64,000 bases of DNA from Ganoderma boninense. Its lineage: Eukaryota; Basidiomycota; Agaricomycetes; Polyporales; Polyporaceae. Shown piece by piece: positions 47,614-58,989 of the stretch. Both the position numbers and the translations under genes were made by a program. Position 1 is the first letter of the stretch. Each line of letters begins with the position of its first letter. Location: contig CM035306.1 of NCBI GenBank assembly GCA_002900995.3, positions 3,320,100 through 3,384,099 on the forward strand, given 5' to 3'. The notes beneath the pieces were generated by a model. The model ran no database searches. It had not been told where the DNA came from and worked only from the letters and a program-made list of their open reading frames with translations.

Positions 47614-49042
47614 TCAGGCATCCAGCATCGTGCGTCGGGTTGCGTCGCGGCCAGCCTTGAGAAGGGTCGAGACTGGGTTCCCGCCCGTCCCCATAGCCCG
47701 ACCTTCCCTCGGCGTGATCGGCTCCGGGATGCCCATCGATGCGGGGGGCTGCGACTTCGCCTGGGAGATGATGAAAAGGGTCCCGGTGATGATGTGTGCA
47801 TCTCTGAACTTCTTCAGAGCCTCCACCGCCGTGTTGTATGGTGCACGCAGCGCGGGGGTGCGCTGGCAGATGTCCCGGACCTGCCGCTTCTGGAGCTCGA
47901 CCAGGAAGTCCCGGTGCTCAGCCGGCATGTATAGGCGCATCTTCTGCATGAAGTTTGAGCTCGCCGCCCGCTTGTTGTCCTCAGATGGAGCAGGCTGCCG
48001 GGCGTGGCTCAGTGCATGGTCGACATCAAGGAATGCATCCAGGGCGTGCATGACTGTGCTCTGGCCTGCCGAGGCGCCGCTGAGGAAGGGGGTGCAGTTG
48101 GGTGGAACGCCTTCGAAGACCCAGGGGGATGCATCGTCGGAGCCGTTCCACCAGGGCCGTGCGACCCAGTAGAAGGTGTGGGGATGGACAGTCTTGGGAG
48201 CCTCCTTCAGGATGACTGCTAGGTCCCCGATGACCTTGACAAGCTGCTCGAAGTCACGAGTGATAGAAGCAATGGTGTTGCGGTCCAGGTGACCCGCCAT
48301 GTTCACAACCCGCTCGATAATTCGCAGCATCTCCACTCCTTTCAGCTCTGCGGCCGCGGAGAGCAGGTAGAAGTTCTCCTCCGTTTCGTTGCCCGAGAAC
48401 ACGTTGATGTAGCGCATGTTGTCCAGAGTCAGTGGCTGCTCGGGGTTCTTGTACTCCCAGTTCCAAAGCACAATGTCCGCGAATGTCAGAATTGGCGGAA
48501 GGTTGATCTTCTTCGACACTTCGTAGAGGGGGACAGAAAGTGGCCTCGGGATGATCGTTTGACCCTCCGTCTGCGTCCTGGGCAGCGAGTGGACATAGAA
48601 GTGGAGGATGCAGGCAAGCACCCAGTGAGCCCTCCGAAGGGCTGGAACATCGCTCCCGAGCTTCTTCACGTCAAGGAGGGGCCACTAGACATTATGGTGA
48701 GCATGCTGATCTCCATTCATGACGCGATTGGACACTTACACTCCTCACGCGCTGTCGCCACTGTTCGCCCTCCCCTGCCTTGGCGAGGGCTTCTTCTCCC
48801 CTGTCGGCTGCCAGCTTCACGACGTTCCGTGCCTGCACCAATGTCTGCTCCCATAACGCGAACTCGCCACCAAGAGCTCGAAGGGGCTGACGCGGGAAGA
48901 AGCCCGTTTCGAGGTCGACATCGAACGAGGCGCTGCTGAAAGTCTGCGGGATGGTGGCCTCGGAGCGAGCGGCGCGCAAAGCGTTCAGGTCCATGCTGTC
49001 GATGAGGTGGGTAACCATGTGGACGGGTGAGTTGACGTTCAT
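47614..49042 (-). CDS. BNA2: Indoleamine 2,3-dioxygenase (kynurenine pathway)
   Basis: Two exons, 48740-49042 and 47614-48684, encode 457 aa. IDO family features are FDVDLETGFFPRQPL, WEQTLVQARNVV, RRAHWVLACILHFYVHSLP, VPLYEVSKKINLPPILTFADIVLWNW, HTFYWVARPWWNG, the substrate/heme pocket FLSGASAGQSTVMHALDAFLDVDH, and the distal helix MRLYMPAEHRDFL. It opens the indole ring of L-tryptophan to N-formylkynurenine, the first step of de novo NAD synthesis in fungi; the product also feeds secondary metabolism. There is no signal peptide or targeting extension, so it is probably cytosolic. A TATATA at 49167-49172, about 125 bp upstream of the ATG, may be its TATA box. Confidence 0.96.
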
Positions 49043-51116
49043 GATTGGAATGTTGTGCGAAGAAATAAGGAGCTGGATGTATAAGAGCTTGGTGTGGTGT
49101 GGACGAAGTGTGAGTGTGGGGGATGAGTGCTGTTGGATGGTCCTCTAACCAAATATCCCTCTGGAATATATAGGTTTGTGCAGTTCCCAGCCGCAAGATG
49201 TTTGGGTCTCCATCCCCACGTCTTCTGACCTCCGGTACACAAAGCCCTCACGGAGCCGTTTCCCCGACTGAACGGATCGACACCGCACGGCCGATGGAAA
49301 GAACTACAGCCTTTCAGTTGCGGTTGTGTGCCCATCCAACGCTCGCGCGCAAAGGCAGCCACAGGGTGCATGTCGAATCGTCTCATCAAAGCGACGAACA
49401 AGCGGAACAACGTTTGTTCTAGATTGTGAACCGCTGTGTTTGTCGCTCTACCGTTGTCATCTATTGCTGCGTCCTCCTCCCAGCGCTGACGACGAACTGT
49501 CCTGAAAAGAGCGATACCCATTTGACCGTATCAACCGAACAGGGTTAATGTTTTGGGTTGTATTGATACTTGTTTTTATTGTACGCTTACCCAGTTTCCA
49601 AGACCAGCCTCCCCATCCGTATGTTTAGGCAATTATACCTGCTCGCAATAAGCCTGCCAGACATTTCTCTGGCAATTGCAAAGGGCGGGCAGTCATCGAA
49701 TCTCCGGAAGCCGATAGGACCGCAATTCAAGCAACCATGTGGACAAGGGAGCACACCCCAGAGACAGGAGGGCGCTGGGAAAGACTGGCAGTGAGTCCTC
49801 TTGCAGCGCCAGTATCCACAGACACACACACCGAGTCTTGCTGTGCAGTTTACCGCGGAGTCCGGACGGACCAGAGCCAATAAATCGGTCGAGCACCCTG
49901 GCGACCTGGCCCTCGGGCAGTGTCGCGAGCGCTGTGCGCTGCCTTGAGCCTTGTCTACACCCCAGCCACTGTTGCCTCCATAAACTGAGATCGGTAGCAC
50001 CCTAGTTCTCTCCGGACCGCGAGTGGGTCGGTTCTGCCCCTATCGAGGCATCACGAGAGCTTTCTGTTGTGCCAGATGCGCTAGCAGGCCACACAGGCGC
50101 GACCCGGACAGATCGATGCGCCGCCCAGTGCATGACTGGCGCGGTGAAGGCAATCAACTACGGACCGTTCCGAGCGCACATCCCTGGCCTGCGAACCATC
50201 CACGCTTCACCAACCCTCGACGGACGTGTAAGACCACGTACGGCCGAGGCTGCGAGGGCCAGAATCAGATACGAGTCACGGCGGGATGGCAGCCAACGGG
50301 CACACGGCAAGGCCGCTTCTCCGATGTGCTCCCCGGCTCCGCAGACCCGGACGCACCCCCAGACTATGCATTGACGAGCCGCGTTTGTCCTAGACGCACG
50401 CCGTGTGTTCAATTTGAATGCCGTATGGTCGGTGGTAGGACATGCGTGGCTACGGACGCCGGGTGTCGTGGGCCTCCGGCGCGATATGAACTTCGCATTG
50501 TGGGCGTAGGAGGGGGTTCAGGTACGGCATCCCGCCGCGAGCTTCTCAACCAGAAACTCGACTGCCTGCAGGCCCGAGGCGCAACGGAGAAGATGAGAGA
50601 AGATGGTGGAGGCTTCATGTTCTCACGAGTGCGGACTAAGGAGGCTCGAGGCGGGTTCTGCACTGTTCTGCAAGGCTTTCTGAACTCGGATCTGATGTCA
50701 CCGGCGTCGAGGCGACGTGACCGTCGCAACTTTGTACATGCCGTATTTGGCATAGGCGCAGTATGATGGCCGGACTATGTGCTGCTGCGTGATGGTTAGT
50801 GTAATGGTGTCACAGACGAGGCTCTGTATGGAGTTCGGAACCTAACCAGGACTCACCGGACCACAAATGAACGCTAGCAATGTAGCAGTTTTGCAAATGA
50901 CTACATATGGCATCCTTTGTCTGAGAATGAGTCCTGTGCTGCATTTCCTTGAAACACAAGGAGGTGATTCAGGGGCATATGTTCAAGGCTTGTCGAAAGA
51001 CTAATTATGCAGTGCCTTGGTGGTGGTGACGACGGAGGAGGGGAAAGCACATGGTATTGCTAGTAGATTATGTATGGGCATCTGGGTCACGACAGGACCA
51101 ATGCGAAGATGGCGTA
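49043..51116. other. 2.1-kb gene-poor spacer
   Basis: The first 150 bp are the IDO promoter. The rest has no exon that I can join to a recognisable protein. A plus-strand frame at 50023-50766 is open for 247 codons but begins with GTG, is Arg/Cys/Gly-rich like antisense or GC-rich noise, and has no family resemblance. No RNA gene was seen. Confidence 0.5.
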
Positions 51117-52962
51117 TCAGTGCCTCCACTGAACCCACTTCTTGTCCATATGCTTGTCCTGCTCTTGGACACACTTGCGGTCGACGACCTCGAGGATCTT
51201 CTCGCGCACACCAGCCTTCCTGCCACGCATGCGGTCGAACATCGCGAGAAGCTCGTCGAGGGTGATAGTCGTTGCGCCGCTGTTGCGGTGGCTGCCGTCG
51301 ACCATAGACCTAATCTCGGCCTCCGTAGGGAGCGCAAATTTCATGGGGTCGGGAAGCTCGGTCACCTTAGACAGGTAAGGCGGCGGGGTGATTTCGGGCG
51401 CGGTACCGGCCTCTGGAGAATACCTTGAGAAAAACTTCTCCACGATGTCCTTGTCCTGGACGTCCTTGAGCTCAGACGGGGACCACAGAGGCCGGTCCTT
51501 GCTCTTTTCCACAAGGACCGCGGCAACACCGGTTTTAAAGTCAGGGCCGTCACCGCTCTGTATAGCGATAAATATTCAGTGGAATACGACGACGATCGGA
51601 ATATCACTTACACAGAAGGCAGTTGCAATGTTCATCTCCATCTGCAGCGCTTCCAGAAGACTCATGTCTTTTCCGCGACGGATAGCCTGTAGCGCTACCT
51701 TCAGACTGGTAGGACTCCGTAATTCGAGAGTTTGGAGAGTTTGCGCCGCCCATCGTCGGATGGCCTCGTCTGCATGGGTGTTGGAAATTTCGGCAAGATC
51801 AGCAAAAATCTCTTCGACGGTGTTGTGCCTGAACGCAGAGTCAAGAGTAACGCGCTTCGCGCCAACGAATGAGGTAGAGACTTCATCAGGTTCGCGCGAT
51901 GCCGATTCTTGCTCGATGATGTCATTGATGGTTTTGTCGGTGGGCTCCTCGAGAGCTGCAATGCGCTCCAACAAAGCGGGAATACGTCTCGAGGGAACGT
52001 AATGAGTGGCAAATCCATGCTCGCTGTAAGCGGCTGTTGAGCAGTCGGTGGTAACGGGATAGAAGGAGCAGCTTACAAGACAGTCCGGCCTGTGATTATG
52101 TCACCAGTCAAAGCAAGATACGTCCCAATCTCACCGTCAAGCCGTGAGAGGAAGTAGCTTGCTCCGACGTCGGGGCAGTAGCCGATTTTGGTCTCGGGCA
52201 TTGCGAACATGGTCTTCTCGGTGGCTATCCTGAAGCGAGCATTGATAGAGAGACCAACGCCGCCGCCCACTAGGTACGATGTTAGTTGGTTGTGATGCGA
52301 AGCCACGGAGACATGCCAGAGATGGACGTACTCGTGATGCCATCCATGACAGCGACGTACGGCTTGGGTACGGCGGCCAAGATGTAGTCCATCTCAAACC
52401 TAGGACGGAGAAGTAAATTCTACGGGACGGAGGGAGGAGTACGCCGGCACTGACTCGCGGTGGAAGAAGTCGATGGCGCGTGGCCGTGTTTCAGGATCGC
52501 TTGCATCGCGGACGACGCCTGAAGGTACAAGGCTACTTGTCAATACGCCGGAAACGTGGATAGAAGTCACTTACTTTCCACATCACCCCCGGCACAGAAC
52601 GCGCGGCCGACGCCACGTCCGACAATGACCTTGGCCAGTTTGCCTTGACACCATTCCTGGAACCTCCGGGGTCGGGGGATTGTGACGGAAAGACGCAGAT
52701 AGAAGCTCACCTCTACCTGCGGGCGCAGGATATTGAGCATGGGTTCATTGAGGGCGTTTAGCTTGGCTGCGCGGTTGAGGACGTAAGTTCGGACAGAACC
52801 ACTGGACTCGAAGAGGACCGGAGACTCGTCTGGGGCTACAACCCTGGACTTTGGAGCTGAGGTGGAAGTAGACATGAAGTGACGGCCGATAGCTGCTGTA
52901 CGTTGGGCCGCTGTTCCGGAAGGGCGAGACATCCTGCTCAAAAGCAGAGCACGCGCATACAT
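51117..52962 (-). CDS. EHD3: 3-hydroxyisobutyryl-CoA hydrolase, mitochondrial (HIBCH/Ehd3)
   Basis: Seven exons: 52711-52962, 52575-52656, 52455-52518, 52332-52399, 52077-52269, 51612-52023 and 51117-51557; 503 aa. The N-terminus is Arg/Ser-rich and looks like a mitochondrial presequence. Crotonase-fold features are [84 protein letters not shown], and the C-terminal [18 protein letters not shown] and FALPTEAEI. It hydrolyses 3-hydroxyisobutyryl-CoA in valine catabolism; in yeast the same protein is a component of the small mitoribosomal subunit (mS47). It is divergent from the tubulin cofactor E gene across about 340 bp. Confidence 0.95.
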
Positions 52963-53301
52963 CTGGGAGGGAGTGAGGAGGAGCAGGCCAGCAACCAAGG
53001 ACGGGAAGGGTGGGAGCGGGAGGACTGAGCGCGATGGTCAAGTGGACGCCGCGCCAACGGAGCCTGTCGCCTGTCGCGGCTTGCTCGCGGCCACCCGGCG
53101 ACTCGTCCTTGCCAGGCGTCTGTCCGGGCCGCGTGTTGTGCGCGCCTGTCTGCATCTTCCGGGGGCCCGGGGCGGTTGCGGGTGTAGGCGTATGTGGTTG
53201 CACTGCCCCTGGCCGGTCTCCCATCCTGGCCACCGTCTACGCTCGCCTTCAGCTTCTTGCCCACCCTGACTATCCTCTGCGTTCAAAAGATCGCCGCTCC
53301 G

Positions 53302-56300
53302 ATGGCGCCTGACTTACCGCTCCTTGGCACCCGCCTCAAATATTCCGACTCCATAGGAACGATTAGGTATGCAGGCCCCGTCGACGGCGCGCAAGGCACC
53401 TGGCTTGGCGTCGAATGGGACGATCCCAACCGAGGTAAACACGACGGTGTCAAGGACGGCAAGCGTTACTTCACCTGCCTGTGAGACTGTGCGTTCCGTC
53501 AGCACGTCATGCTCCATTTTCTCAACCCTCCATAGCGCTCCGAATAGCGGATCTTTTATTCGACCCACTGCCGCCATCACATACGGCTTGTCCTTTCTGA
53601 CCGCGCTCACGTCCAAATACATCGAGGTCCCCTTCGGCGATGACTCCTCGGAGAAGGTTATCCTAGGTTCCTCAGGCGGCGCAATCGAGGTTCAGGCAGT
53701 AGGCCTTAACAAGATCAGGAACAAACTGGCTCGCATCGAACGCCTCCGAGAAGTCAGCCTCGATGATGAGAATGTCTCGCAGGCTGACCCTCCTGGCGAA
53801 ATACACAAAACTTGTCCAGGTATGTTTGTATACGAATACTCGTACCGGTCATAAACATCCCTCGAGTCACTGCACCTTATCTTGGTTGGCAAACGGTACC
53901 GCACAACGCTTCTTGGTTGTCAATGCGTATCGCCGTGAGATATCAGAAGTTCGTGACACTGCGAACCCGAGGGGGCGTCGGGAGTCGAAATGCCAAGTGC
54001 GAACCTATCGGCCTGACGCTATGCTCAGGATCGGTCACCCAGGTCGGATTACAACATGACACCTTCACCCAAATACATATTTATGCCTCTTGCGGACGGA
54101 TAAAAAGTTGCCGCGCAGTCACGGTAAAAACGTCTCTCCATTGGACGCGGTCCCGAGATTATCTGAAGCTGGTCACGAATATCGCACGCTGTAGCGTTGT
54201 CTCCTTGCCTAAAACGCAAAACCTTACCGCTCATTCGCCCTCATTGCTATACATCGGTGCAGCGATAGCATCTCAGTTGGCATACATCCATGTAATTGGA
54301 ATCCATCGTTGACTGGTTTAACTCGCATAGGTATCCGTGGCCTAGATTTGTCCAAGAATCTGATCCCATCATGGGACATTGTCGCAGACATCGCTATCGA
54401 GATGCCGAATCTGCGGAGACTTCGCCTCAAGTAAGCAATTTTCCCTCTTGATGAGGCCTAACGATTCATGCACGGTCGTTCACTCCATGACTGCAGCCAG
54501 AACCGTATGAGACCTCCACAAATTCTACGTCATGACTCCCCGGCGTTTCACCGGCTCGAAGAATTGCAGCTTAGCGCGACATTAACGACCTGGAATGAAT
54601 TCCAAATCTTGTTACACTACATGCCTGCCCTGACTACCGTTGAGCTGGGCTATAACCGCTTGCGAACACTCCGACCAGACTCGGAGACCCACTCAAACTA
54701 TGGCGCTCCGGCTTTGCAAGAGGTTAATTTGGATGGCAATGAACTAGATAGTTTTGTCGACATCAACGAAGCGATGAATAACCTCCCAGGGTGCGTATTC
54801 TCCCCTTAACCGTAATCTATCCCCTTCAGCGAAATCGACGAACCACAGTGAACTCACTGATTGCCTATACAGCTTGCAGCGACTCATCCTCACCTCCAAT
54901 CAATTTTCCCATATTCATCCACATGCTCCAGACGCAAGAGATGCTTTTACCGGACCATCCGGCCATGCATCTCCATCCCCGCTCCGCGGGCTGAAGCACC
55001 TCGCGCTCGCGTTCAACCGCCTCGCCTCATGGCGCAACATCGACACGCTCCAGGGCTGGTGCCCAGAACTCGAGTCACTAACGCTTGCAGGAAACCCGCT
55101 CATCGACGGTGAGTGACCGCTGTCTCTTCGGCATTGCCTGCCTCCAACCGTTGACGGTTCACAAACCTTCACCTCATGCTCTGCTGTCCACATGCGCAAC
55201 ACCGCAATCATCATCCCCTTCATGTTGACCTACTTGCTATTCGGGAAACGACCAACGTGTCGTTCCATAATGCGGTTGGTCTGATGCACCGTCTTCTCCC
55301 ATCCCGTCACACCGTGCCATTCGTTAAAATCCGCGACGTGGGGCGACATGGGCCGCTGAACGTCAAACGCGATGTCGGCGAAATGAACTCCTACAATCCC
55401 GCCGGTACGTTGCGAGCGCAGACCCCACCTGCAAAAATAATGCGCGCGCGTTTATCATCGCAAAGCTACCGTTGCTCAAGACCTTGGACGGCGCTGCAGT
55501 GAGTCTTCCCTTCATGTCGGCATAAGCACGATCGTCCGTTACCCTTGATTATTCCCACTGCTGCTTGTTCCGGCCGGCCCTGTCATCGTTACGCCCGCCG
55601 CCACTGCATCGAGGCTTTTGTGGCGCGTCCTGTACGCGCGCGTGCCGTTTGCAGTGTCTCGACTGCTCCCCGGCGCGCTGCGGATGATGGTTAACCCCAC
55701 GACTGTCCACAGATTTCCTCGCGTGAACGCACCGATAGCGAGCTCCTGTACCTTTCCCACATCGCAAAACAGCCCTTCCCGTCCGACGACGAGCGGCGTG
55801 CAGAGCACCCTCAGTGGGACGTGTTGTCAGCCAGTGCGTGTATCATTGATTGTTACCCTATATGGGCGTCCGTCCCACTTACTCCGGTGTTCTCCTTCCG
55901 CTGCGTTCCTCGCCGTGATGGGTCTCGTCCCGACTCTCCTACCCCGCTCCCCTTGTACTCCTCGCCCCAATTGTTGACATGCCGATGTCGCTGTGTACAC
56001 TACAACATTGTACTTGCACTGTCGCGCGTCCCGCTCCCCGCGCCGCCGGTCCCCGCACCGCCTCCTCCCCAACAACTTTCCGCACTGGCCACAAATCTTC
56101 GACCCGCAACGCACCCGGCACTCACACACCACTCACGACACCCGCCTTCGCCATCCAGAACACGGGGTAACGGACTCCCCCGCTGCGGTCGAAGCCTCAG
56201 ACACTCTCAGCAATCGCCTCATCAGTAAGAGATCCCAGCTCCCCCTTGCCCGTCAGATCTCGTTTTGACCTGTTCCCCCTCGCTCCCCCCCCCCCCCGAA

Positions 56301-56652
56301 CAAATCGCACATCTCCGCACCCGCACCCGCACCTCCTCGACTCCCAGCCATCGCGGTCCATTACGGCAGCACCGTACCCCCCGCGACGCTCGCGGCACCT
56401 GAGCTCGCGGCCTTCCTCGGACAGTGCAAATCCACGGCAACCCTCCGCGTCCTCTCGACCATGTCTATCCGTACCTTGCGCCTGAAACTCATCAAGACAC
56501 TTAAGATCCCCAAACCACAGCACATCGCGGTCAGGCTGTGGATGATTCTGCCCAGCGGCCACTTGGTGGAGCTGACTGAGGAGTTCTTTGGGCGGGATCT
56601 TGCGTACTGGGGCATAGACGCGGACACGCAGTTTGTAGTAGTAGATAATTGA
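53302..56652 (+). CDS. TBCE: Tubulin-specific chaperone E (Pac2/TBCE)
   Basis: Nine exons: 53302-53480, 53536-53819, 54331-54430, 54497-54790, 54873-55108, 55422-55498, 55713-55833, 56159-56224 and 56348-56652; 553 aa. Domain order fits TBCE: an N-terminal CAP-Gly domain (GTWLGVEWDDPNRGKHDG, FTCLAPNSGSFIRP), leucine-rich repeats (GIRGLDLSKNLIPSWD, LEELQLSATLTTWNEF, LTTVELGYNRL, LQRLILTSNQFSHI, LKHLALAFNRLASW, LESLTLAGNPL), then FIIAKLPLLKTLDGAAISSRERTDSELLYLS, and a C-terminal ubiquitin-like domain (MSIRTLRLKLIKTLK ... QFVVVDN). Cofactor E binds alpha-tubulin and helps assemble or dissociate alpha/beta dimers. Several introns (510, 313, 214, 325 and 123 bp) are far longer than the local norm of about 55 bp, so the mid-C-terminal joins are less certain than the rest. 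Confidence 0.9.
56285..56297 (+). repeat. Poly-C run of 13
   Basis: A mononucleotide C tract inside the last intron of the tubulin cofactor E gene, flanked by CT- and CCCGCA-rich sequence. Likely length-variable between isolates. Confidence 0.9.
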
Positions 56653-57333
56653 ATGCTTCTATATTTCCTGGCCGAGTACATGGACAGGTGTCTCGTATAC
56701 ATGGACCGGGGCCTACAATTTGCAGGAAAATTGGGGTTACGAACTCACCTTGTACGCAATATCCTTCCAGTCGGCTCAGACACGCCATCGCGATTTCGGA
56801 GCGTCCACCAAAGAAGCACGAATTTCTCTTGGATCCAGAAGACGGTAGAGGCCGTTCGCACGGAAGACCAGCGCACCCATATACGCCCACAAAGCTTCCG
56901 CGACGACCAATTTCAAAGGCAGCCGGCCAGTCCCGTAAGCGCCTCCACGAACTCCGACAGCCGAGGTAAGGGAACACCAAACGGGGACCACGGTCCTAGG
57001 CCCGCCAACGAGCGACACGTCATGATCCACCGACGACTTGCTGAGAGGTCCGTTCGCGTTGAGGCCAACCAGTAACCAGCATCGTGCCCATGGGAAGTCC
57101 ACTAGCACGGACGGGAAGGTGATGAGCCCAGCTCCCGTGGTGGGCCAGGCCTTGTGGGGGAAATTGGAGGATACAAGAGGGCGGGATATCCTTCGAGATA
57201 CACGACGACTCCTTTTCCATACAGCAGAAACCTATTCGACGCGAAGCGAGAGGGAGGCAGTCCAGAACGCCTTTTCGGAAACCATTTCGGGTCCACAACG
57301 CAAACGGATGTTATCCAGAAACCATGGCCGATC
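56653..57333. other. Convergent 3' spacer
   Basis: 680 bp between the stops of TBCE (+) and the SR protein (-). Open frames here do not resemble proteins. Probably 3' UTRs; nothing else seen. Confidence 0.45.
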
Positions 57334-58671
57334 TCAGCGTGCCCAACCGTTATCCCCGTTGGCATGCCTCGGCCTGTCCTCGTAACGATCTTCCCTCTCG
57401 TCCCGGCGGCGGTCGTCCCTGCGTCTATCCAAGTCGTCCCTGCGACGGTCATAGTAAGGGTCAGGGCCTCGCCGGTCATCATAGCCACCTCGCCGATCAT
57501 CGTACCCTGCAGGCCTTCTTTCCTCATAATCCCTCCTAGGAGGTGGAGACCTGGGGCGACGATCTTCAGCCTCAGCACGACGAGGAGGCGACCTGGACCG
57601 TTCCCTGCGGTAGCCGCGATCATCCCTGCGATCATCTCTCTCGCGGTACCGGTCATCCCGAGCATAACGATCATCCCTAGCGTAACGGTCGTCGCGACGA
57701 TCATCGCGGCGAGGCTCGCGACGGTAGTCATCAGCACCACCACGCTGCTAAGAGGTATGAGCACCACAAATGACAGTAGAGATTGGAGTATCCTTACCTC
57801 ACGGTCGAGATTAACGCGGACGGGCTGACCACGAAGGTCACGGCCGTCGAGTTCCTTGACAGCACGTTCGGCGTCTTCACGAGAAAGGTACTCCAAGATA
57901 CTAACAACAAATGACAAGTCAGCAGTTGAAAATACGCGGTCAAATCGTAAGAAAAACGCTTACCCTTCGCCGGGGGCATCACGATCAATGTCTGCGTAAG
58001 AGACACTTCCGGCCTCACGTCCGAAGTCTTTCAAGTCCTGAGCGGGAGACGGACGTCAGGGCCCCGAGTCCATATAGACACTGTCGATGGAAGAGGCGGG
58101 CCATCCAGAGGGATCCAAGTAGGGAGGGCCGGATCTACAAAAAGTGCGGGTTGCAAGGGGAGACACGTACCTGCCAACTAGTGTCGCGAGAAATGCCCGA
58201 CACGATGAGGCGGAAACCAGGAGGACGTCTAGCGCGGACCAGCCTATCGGCCTCGTAAGGGTCGCGGCGAGGGCGGGTCTCCTTGGCAAACTCAACAACG
58301 ATGCTGAATAAGGCATTAGCGGCCAAGTCCTCCAGCGGCACACTTGAAATGTGGCATACTTGGCGCCCATGAAGCTCTTGCCGTTGAAGTGTTGGAGGGC
58401 ATCCTCGGCATCGCGAGAGCTCTCGAACTCGACAAAACCAAAGCCTGTGACGAACTCTGTGAATTCAGAGGGCTGGCAGAACCACAAGAATGACTCACCA
58501 GTCATGACCCTGCAGTCAACGATGCGTCCGTAGCCATCGAAGAATTTTGAGACGTCGTCCGCACGCGCATCAGGGGGGAGCTCTACGTGTTGTTGACAAC
58601 AATAAGCATGGGCGGATGGCAAAGGTGTAAGACGGAGGGGACGTACTTCCAAGATAGAGGCGGCGGGCCAT
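57334..58671 (-). CDS. SR-type splicing factor with two RRMs
   Basis: Seven exons: 58647-58671, 58499-58582, 58360-58444, 58171-58303, 57964-58037, 57798-57900 and 57334-57747; 305 aa. RRM1 is at the N-terminus (RLYLGKLPPDARADDVSKFF, RVMTGFGFVEFES). A second, divergent RRM has FRLIVSGISRDTSWQDLKDFGREAG and EYLSREDAERAVKELDG. The C-terminal third is Arg/Asp-rich with RDDRYARDDRYARDDRY repeats, RSRSPPRR and GYDDRRGG motifs rather than pure RS dipeptides. This is the layout of Srp2/SRSF1-like proteins, which act in constitutive and alternative splicing and mRNA export. It is divergent from NFS1 across 318 bp. Confidence 0.93.
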
Positions 58672-58989
58672 GGTGGATGAGAGAGCAGAAGATGGAGACG
58701 GGGAGAAGGAGTCGAGGCTGCGGCGACGGACTGGTTGGATCCCTGCCTGGTCCGTGCGCGGGACAGCCAACCACATCCGTCCGTCCCGAAATAGGAACGT
58801 CGTCTGCCCCCGGAGCGCCCACTGGGACAGTGCCTGGTGGAGGGCGAGCGATGATTGGCTGGCTGATCGCCGACGACATTCCTCATCGCGAAAGTCTCGT
58901 GACGACGCTCCCGCTTACTTGAAGGGGCGACTGGCTCGCTCATAAGTCCAAGTTATCAGATACGTTGCGCTCCTTGCTCGTCGCCCATC

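Noticed and set aside
50023..50766. 247-codon plus-strand open frame
   Set aside because: It begins with GTG, has no recognisable domain, and its Arg/Gly/Cys composition is what GC-rich non-coding sequence yields. Described only as part of the spacer.
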